Assembly: GCA_929200515.1 (NCBI GenBank)
Contig: CAKNAD010000082.1
Coordinates: forward strand, 1-10,695
Length of the DNA stretch: 10,695 bases
Source of the DNA: Candidatus Gorgonimonas leptogorgiae
GTDB lineage: Bacteria > Pseudomonadota > Gammaproteobacteria > Pseudomonadales > Endozoicomonadaceae
Reading direction: 5' to 3'
The notes under the pieces are model-generated. The model was not told the origin of the DNA, did not search any database, and was given only the letters and a program-made list of their open reading frames with translations. Below, piece after piece: positions 6,517 to 10,695 of this stretch; position 1 is the first letter of the stretch; each line of letters starts with the position of its first letter. A program made the position numbers and the translations under genes.

Positions 6517-6822
6517 GGTTACCTCTTAATTACTAAGTTGCTATTTTAAAGAGCATTTTATCAAAGGGAATGGATTATTGAAATTCGCTATTATTGTTAG
6601 TTTATTATAACTAAACAACTAAAGTAGCCTTTATGTTAAATAATTAAAAATAATTCAGCAAAAATATCTTTTCAAAAAAAAGGTTATATTATTAGATTAT
6701 TTATACTTAACCAATTAATTAGTTACTATTAGCTAAATAGAGATAAATAAAACTTTAGCTTGCTGTTAATAAAGATTTACTTAGAGTAATTTATACTGAA
6801 TTTACCATAGAAAATAGAGTTT
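6517..6822. other. AT-rich spacer between zapA and prmA, no gene seen
   Basis: This 306-base stretch follows zapA on its strand. In many gammaproteobacteria 6S RNA (ssrS) follows zapA, but I see no GC-containing closing stem or conserved bubble here. It holds one short dyad, TTAGTT/AACTAA near 6597-6615, and the candidate prmA promoter. Confidence 0.5.
6555..6583 (-). promoter_or_regulatory. Candidate prmA promoter
   Basis: On the minus strand TTTCAA (6578-6583), 17-base spacer, TAAAAT (6555-6560), about 39 bases before the prmA start. The -35 box is poor. Confidence 0.3.
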
Positions 6823-7107
6823 TTACAATACTAGTGAGCTAGTAACTTTTTGCAACAGATTGTCTACTTTAAATTTTATTTCTCGGTTTTGTTTTTCGGT
6901 CTTATTATTAACTGATAGATACTCATAGCAGATATTAATAGCAGCCATCATAGCAATACGTTCAGTACCAATACACCCAAGACTTTTCTTGATTTCGGTA
7001 ATTTTTTTATTTAAATACTCAGCAGCTTGCTTTAGCTGTGCCTCTTCATCTTCTTGGCACTGTATTCTATACTCTTTATCCATTATAACTATGGTTACTG
7101 TATGCAT
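6823..7107 (-). CDS. zapA: Cell division protein ZapA
   Basis: ZapA binds and cross-links FtsZ protofilaments and stabilises the Z-ring. The 94 residues have the family's N-terminal beta-hairpin (TVTIVIMDKEYRIQC, 3-17), a helix with AAEYLNKKITEIK (28-40), and the diagnostic GTERIAMMAAINICYEYL (47-64), followed by a coiled coil to the end. GGAG at 7117-7120 is nine bases from the ATG. It lies downstream of the ZapB-like gene, the usual gammaproteobacterial order, but with an unusually wide 276-base gap that holds its own promoter-like sequence and a perfect dyad. Confidence 0.93.
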   Translation of the reverse strand: MHTVTIVIMDKEYRIQCQEDEEAQLKQAAEYLNKKITEIKKSLGCIGTERIAMMAAINICYEYLSVNNKTEKQNREIKFKVDNLLQKVTSSLVL

Positions 7108-7142
7108 TTAAGAACACTCCAGAAAGAAGTTTATATTAAAAT

Positions 7143-7148
7143 ATTATA
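7143..7148 (-). promoter_or_regulatory. Candidate -10 box of a zapA promoter
   Basis: Consensus TATAAT on the minus strand, 35 bases before the zapA start. The region 15-17 bases further upstream has only weak -35 matches (TTTATT or ATTTTA). The dyad at 7177-7213 lies immediately upstream of this. Confidence 0.3.
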
Positions 7149-7176
7149 TTACAGTATATCTGAAATAAAATTTACA

Positions 7177-7213
7177 TACTACATACACTTTCTACCTGAA
7201 GGCGTATGTAGTA
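7177..7213. repeat. Perfect 10-base inverted repeat upstream of zapA
   Basis: TACTACATAC (7177-7186) is the exact reverse complement of GTATGTAGTA (7204-7213), with a 17-base loop. It sits in the gap between the ZapB-like gene and zapA. It could be a regulator binding site just above the zapA -10 box, or an RNA hairpin in a read-through transcript. The bases after it on the minus strand are T-rich but not an uninterrupted T-run, so a classic terminator is doubtful. Confidence 0.55.
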
Positions 7214-7383
7214 ATTTACATCGTCCCTGAAAAAATAAATACTATAAACTTAAAGCTTGATTATATATCAACAATACTGATATTTATTTAAAGACTTGTA
7301 TCAAGTTTATATTTTCATTATTTCTAATATCTTAATACTGTAATACAATAAAATTATATTTTGTTAATGTTTTATTAGACAAA

Positions 7384-7647
7384 CTACACATTAGAAGTTT
7401 GCGCTTCTTTTACCTCAAAATCTTCTGGTAATACTGGTTCTTCTTGTTCAATACTAGTATCAATTTTGCCTATGATTGAAGAAATATTTTTTTTATAATC
7501 GTCTAGTTGTCTTTTCAACTCAGTTTCTCTATGTAATAATTCACTATTTATGGAGCTTAAATCTTCTACTTCCATTCTGGCGATTTCATATTTTTCTATT
7601 AATACTAAAAGTTTTTTCTCTAATTCTTGTAAATCTATCATTGACAT
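7384..7647 (-). CDS. ZapB-like coiled-coil protein, TIGR02449 family
   Basis: Small acidic protein of 87 residues, nearly all predicted coiled coil (about 4-68: DLQELEKKLLVLIEKYE, then LHRETELKRQLDDYK), closing with ISSIIGKIDTSIEQ, which resembles the conserved C-terminal helix of TIGR02449 members found beside zapA in gammaproteobacteria. A low-complexity acidic tail of about 19 residues extends beyond the usual family length. Its role is probably Z-ring accessory, by position and resemblance; no catalytic feature is present. AGAGGAGT at 7656-7663 is eight bases from the first ATG, which favours it over Met3. It is transcribed towards zapA. Confidence 0.8.
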   Translation of the reverse strand: MSMIDLQELEKKLLVLIEKYEIARMEVEDLSSINSELLHRETELKRQLDDYKKNISSIIGKIDTSIEQEEPVLPEDFEVKEAQTSNV

Positions 7648-7988
7648 AAGTAATCACTCCTCTGATCAAAAGATAAAACAAACAAAAGCAACCAACCTTT
7701 ATTACAACAATATTACATCGATATTGTTTTTATAAAAAAATTATAGATGCTAATTAACTTAGTAAATAGCAAGAATGAAATAGTTATACACTTAAACTTT
7801 AAAGTATATATAGATACTACTTATTATAATTTTTTTTACAATAACTTTATTAAATACTGACACATAAAAAAAGCACTACATTGAAACTATCGCACAATAT
7901 TTAATAACTTTAACCTTCAACAATAAAACAGTAAAAAAAAATTATTAATAGACAACAACGGTTTTACTAATATCTAAGAAAACAAGTG
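7648..7988. other. AT-rich spacer upstream of the ZapB-like gene
   Basis: This 341-base region lies between the phosphatase gene's stop and the start of the ZapB-like gene, both on the minus strand. It holds a consensus TATAAT on the minus strand (7740-7745), with only a poor -35 (TATTTA, 7763-7768), which could serve the ZapB-like gene with a leader of about 85 bases. T-runs follow the phosphatase gene but I find no convincing terminator stem, and no further gene. Confidence 0.45.
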
Positions 7989-9383
7989 TTAAACTTTAAA
8001 ATATCCCTCCATATTACTTATAAAATTATCACCTTTCGCCACAAAGCTTTTAAGAGTTTCTAGTTGCGTATATTCCTGTACTAATGTTGGTCTATTATTT
8101 CTTATATCTAATATATCTTTTTCAAGTTGAGATTCGCTTAACGTTTTACCTTGTTCTATTTCTTTTCTCATATGATCCACTAAAATAGTGGTCCCAGTTC
8201 TACCTACACCAGCATTACAGTTTACTATTGTAGGCTGACCTTTTCTATCCTTTAGTTCAGGTAATTCGCCTAAATGTTTTACAAACAAAGATATTGCCGC
8301 TAAGCGTCTGGGGTCACCGCCAGTATGATCTTTCCAAGTTAAATCATATATGCGCACATGTTGTTTTCCATTAATGGATAAAATATCTACTTGTAAACCA
8401 TTATTACTATCTTTTATCGAATCTATCATTGTTATTGTTGTTGCTTGGCGAATAGTTTTATTGTTTTTTGTTTTAGCAGGGATATTTATTGTCTCCCCTA
8501 TTTGTTGTGGTGGAAGTTTTTCATTTGGTTTTTTTCCGTCATTAAACTCACTTTCTTTAACAAGAGAAATTGATATCGGACTGTCATTTTCTGCCATCAT
8601 TGCAATAAAATCGCCTGCTATTGATATATCGTTACCTTGTGTATAAGGGCCTTGAGCCGCTATATAGTTACTTCCGCCAATAGTTATTTTATTTGCATGA
8701 TAAATATTATGCTTTGTGGCTGAACTGTGTATCGGACAAACTATACCTCTAAACTTGTTATTAACTGTCACTAGCTCCTCTGGCTGAAATTGTTTAGCTT
8801 TATCCCTTATACTTTGAAGCAACGCTTTAGTCTCTTCCGATGACTTTGTGGTATCTTCACGCTTACCTGACTGCAAACACTTTCCTAAAGCATCTACAGA
8901 ATTACGTATGCTATTAATCGATTGTTCTTTTTTCAGCTGTTGTATTCCTTGAACATTTACATAAACCACTTCATCTGGTACTGGCACATCTTGAAGATTC
9001 ATATATATCTCTTCTTCTGGCTTTTTTGTGTCTAGCAAATCCTTCTGAAAACTAGGAGATTCACTATTTATTTCCTTTAAATTTTCTGTTTTATCTGCGT
9101 CTATAGTGACACTTGATGCTTGTTGTGCTTTATTCTCTTTTGTGATTTTATTTTTTTGTTTGCTTTTTATTACTTTTCTGTTTTGCGTTGTTTTGCTGTC
9201 ATTTTTCCTAAAACCAAATAAGGCCCCAATAGTTTTAGAGAACCAAGATTTTGATTGTTTGATAACAGATATTTTAAATCTAGCAAACAAACCTTTAGGT
9301 GTTTCAGGTAACGGCTTGTTGTATCCAGCAGAAACATTTTGTGTTCTTGTTGCTTGAGGCTTGTTTACTCCATCACTCCCCAT
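7989..9383 (-). CDS. Eukaryotic-like protein tyrosine phosphatase with tandem YxN motifs, candidate effector
   Basis: Protein of 464 residues. The C-terminal half (about 195-450) is a classical PTP domain: YIAAQGP (240-246), a WPD-loop equivalent LTWKDHTGGDP (348-358; Asp352 the likely general acid), the CX5R loop CNAGVGRTG (389-397; nucleophile Cys389, phosphate-binding Arg395) and a Q-loop RPTLVQEYTQ (431-440; Gln436). Two usual residues differ: Asn388 replaces the His before the Cys, and Lys351 replaces the Pro of WPD. The N-terminal 120 residues are basic and low in complexity. Next come EEIYMNL (Tyr127) and EVVYVNV (Tyr141), both Tyr-x-Asn and spaced like an ITAM. No signal peptide or membrane segment is seen. 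GGAG at 9395-9398 is eleven bases from the ATG. It stands alone between zap genes and ruvB. Delivery into a host cell is inferred, as no secretion genes are visible. Confidence 0.85.
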   Translation of the reverse strand: MGSDGVNKPQATRTQNVSAGYNKPLPETPKGLFARFKISVIKQSKSWFSKTIGALFGFRKNDSKTTQNRKVIKSKQKNKITKENKAQQASSVTIDADKTENLKEINSESPSFQKDLLDTKKPEEEIYMNLQDVPVPDEVVYVNVQGIQQLKKEQSINSIRNSVDALGKCLQSGKREDTTKSSEETKALLQSIRDKAKQFQPEELVTVNNKFRGIVCPIHSSATKHNIYHANKITIGGSNYIAAQGPYTQGNDISIAGDFIAMMAENDSPISISLVKESEFNDGKKPNEKLPPQQIGETINIPAKTKNNKTIRQATTITMIDSIKDSNNGLQVDILSINGKQHVRIYDLTWKDHTGGDPRRLAAISLFVKHLGELPELKDRKGQPTIVNCNAGVGRTGTTILVDHMRKEIEQGKTLSESQLEKDILDIRNNRPTLVQEYTQLETLKSFVAKGDNFISNMEGYFKV

Positions 9384-9431
9384 AATTTATACATCTCCAA
9401 AAATTAAAGAATATAACTACCTTATTTTTAA

Positions 9432-9460
9432 ATATTAGCATAATATTTCATGAAAAGTCG
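9432..9460 (-). promoter_or_regulatory. Candidate extended -10 promoter of the phosphatase gene
   Basis: On the minus strand TGCTAATAT (9432-9440) resembles an extended -10 (TGnTAATAT), about 50 bases before the start codon. The -35 position (9455-9460, CGACTT) is weak, as is common with extended -10 promoters. Confidence 0.3.
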
Positions 9461-9541
9461 CTGATATAAAATTGTATTTTATTTCTACTCCTTCTAGGTA
9501 TACAATAAGCTTTGATTTAGTGTTAATTTAGGAAATAAAAC

Positions 9542-10555
9542 ATGTTACAGCCAGATAACTTGCTGAGCTCAGAAGAAAGCACACCCAAAGATATTGGCAT
9601 AACAAATAAAGTACGTCCTATAAAGTTATCTGAATATATAGGTCAAAGTGCTGTTGCAGAGCAAATGCGTATATTTATTGAATCCGCTATAAAAAGAAAT
9701 CATGCGTTAGATCATACTCTTATTTTTGGGCCACCAGGTTTAGGAAAAACTACATTAGCTAATATTTTGGCTTATGAAATGCAATCAAAGCTACATATTA
9801 CTTCAGGGCCTATTTTAGAAAAAGCAGCCGATCTAGCCGCTCTACTTACTAATGTAGAACAAGGAGATATTCTCTTTATAGATGAAATACATAGACTATC
9901 TCCAGCAATAGAAGAGATATTATATCCAGCTATGGAAGACTACAAGCTTGACATTATGCTCGGAGATGGGCCTGCCGCCAGATCTATTCGTTTAGATTTA
10001 CCTGAATTTACTCTAGTAGGGGCTACAACCAGATCAGGGTTATTAACATCTCCATTAAGAGATAGATTCGGTATAATGCAAAGATTAAACTTTTATAAAG
10101 AAGAAGAATTAACAACTATAGTTTTAAGATCTGCTAAATTACTTGATATTTCGATTGATGATTTAGGAGCGATAGCGATTGCTCAGCGTTCTCGAGGCAC
10201 GCCTAGAATTGCAAACAGATTATTAAGAAGAGTAAGAGACTTTGCAGAGGTTAAAAACAACGGTATTATAGACATCTGTTGTGCAAACGACGCATTAGAA
10301 ATGCTTGGGGTAAACGACATTGGTTTAGACTATCTAGATATCAATTTATTAAAAACATTACACAATCATTTCAATAGCGGTCCTGCTGGAATAGATAGCA
10401 TTGCTGTTGCGATAGGCGAAGAAAAAACCACAATAGAAGAAACAGTAGAACCCTATTTAATTCAGCAAGGATTTTTAATGAGAACTTCAAGAGGTCGTAT
10501 ATTAACAAATAAAGCTAAAAAATATCTGTTAAAATATTATACGACTGTTAGTTGA
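9542..10555 (+). CDS. ruvB: Holliday junction branch migration ATPase RuvB
   Basis: Hexameric AAA+ motor that, with RuvA, drives branch migration of Holliday junctions. The 337 residues are full length. Walker A is GPPGLGKT (63-70), Walker B LFIDEIH (111-117), sensor 1 GATTRSG (160-166), the arginine-finger segment SPLRDRF (170-176), sensor 2 GTPRIANRLLRR (219-230), and the C-terminal winged helix ends PYLIQQGFLMRTSRGRILT (304-322). AGGA at 9530-9533 is eight bases from the ATG. In most proteobacteria ruvB directly follows ruvA; here the upstream neighbour is the divergent phosphatase gene, so ruvB is on its own transcript start. TATACAAT near 9499-9506 may be its -10 region, though no good -35 is seen. 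Confidence 0.97.
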   Translation: MLQPDNLLSSEESTPKDIGITNKVRPIKLSEYIGQSAVAEQMRIFIESAIKRNHALDHTLIFGPPGLGKTTLANILAYEMQSKLHITSGPILEKAADLAALLTNVEQGDILFIDEIHRLSPAIEEILYPAMEDYKLDIMLGDGPAARSIRLDLPEFTLVGATTRSGLLTSPLRDRFGIMQRLNFYKEEELTTIVLRSAKLLDISIDDLGAIAIAQRSRGTPRIANRLLRRVRDFAEVKNNGIIDICCANDALEMLGVNDIGLDYLDINLLKTLHNHFNSGPAGIDSIAVAIGEEKTTIEETVEPYLIQQGFLMRTSRGRILTNKAKKYLLKYYTTVS

Positions 10556-10571
10556 TATATACACGCGGCAG

Positions 10572-10695
10572 ATGAAAATGCTAGGTTTCAGGGCTAAAGA
10601 AAAAGATCTAATTCGATGCAAAATACTGCAGGAATGCAAATGCATTTCAAAGTGTTTTAACGATGAAGTAGATTTTTTTAATAGCCCCCAAAGGG
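10572..10695 (+). CDS. Possible partial ORF running off the window end, unrecognised
   Basis: From an ATG 16 bases after the ruvB stop the frame stays open for 41 codons to the end of the window, in DNA where stops are frequent. The peptide begins MKMLGFRAKEKDLIRCK and has four Cys in its first 32 residues. I do not recognise a family and there is no clear ribosome site. It could be the start of a real gene co-transcribed with ruvB or chance openness. The segment includes the 10-base palindrome AAATGCATTT (about 10638-10647). Confidence 0.3.
   Translation, partial: MKMLGFRAKEKDLIRCKILQECKCISKCFNDEVDFFNSPQR

Noticed and set aside
6517..6822. 6S RNA (ssrS), often downstream of zapA
   Set aside because: The region is nearly all A/T without a recognisable closing stem, central bubble or GC-containing arms; position alone is not enough.
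7550..7735. Plus-strand 61-codon frame opposite the ZapB-like gene
   Set aside because: Low-complexity Ser/Asn-rich peptide with no motif; the minus-strand gene has a strong ribosome site and family resemblance.
7930..7988. Terminator of the phosphatase gene
   Set aside because: A long T-run on the minus strand exists, but no stable stem precedes it.
1..10695. CRISPR array, tRNA or rRNA genes
   Set aside because: No regularly spaced direct repeats, cloverleaf-compatible sequence or conserved rRNA segments were seen.

Overview
The window is AT-rich, close-packed bacterial chromosome. Its housekeeping genes look gammaproteobacterial: DksA keeps the E. coli-type N-terminus and C4 zinc finger, a ZapB-like TIGR02449-family protein precedes zapA, and DapB, PrmA, DeoC and RuvB all have gammaproteobacterial-type motifs. 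Two genes are eukaryote-like: a Ser/Thr protein kinase and a receptor-type-fold protein tyrosine phosphatase. With the low GC, they suggest a host-associated, probably intracellular lineage of the Legionella/Coxiella/Francisella lifestyle. That placement is inference; no secretion-system gene or rRNA is in view to confirm it.

Layout from left to right: (1) 1-54, the end of an IS200/IS605-type element, whose body lies outside the window, touching the 3' end of the kinase gene. (2) 56-1870 (-), kinase-like protein with a C-terminal coiled coil. (3) 2036-3481 (-), ribB then deoC, probably co-transcribed from a promoter upstream of deoC. (4) 3482-3881, a 400-bp divergent intergenic region with inverted repeats and promoter-like boxes. 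(5) 3882-4322 (+), dksA. (6) about 4340-4655 (-), an internally deleted IS200/IS605 (tnpB-type) element that keeps both ends and about 40 codons of the tnpB 3' end. (7) 4802-5620 (+), dapB. (8) 5659-6516 (-), prmA. (9) 6823-7647 (-), zapA preceded by the ZapB-like coiled-coil gene. (10) 7989-9383 (-), tyrosine-phosphatase-like protein. (11) 9542-10555 (+), ruvB. (12) 10572 to the window end, a possible partial ORF.

The housekeeping genes serve unrelated pathways: riboflavin synthesis, deoxyribose salvage, the stringent-response transcription cofactor, lysine/DAP synthesis, ribosomal protein methylation, Z-ring assembly and Holliday junction migration. The kinase and phosphatase sit singly between them, each with its own upstream spacer, as effector-type genes commonly do.

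The two most interesting items are these. The phosphatase has a tandem pair of Tyr-x-Asn motifs in ITAM-like spacing upstream of its catalytic domain, which suggests a protein that could itself be tyrosine-phosphorylated inside a host cell. The miniature IS200/IS605 element behind dksA has lost its nuclease but retains the 3' region where such elements encode their guide (omega) RNA.
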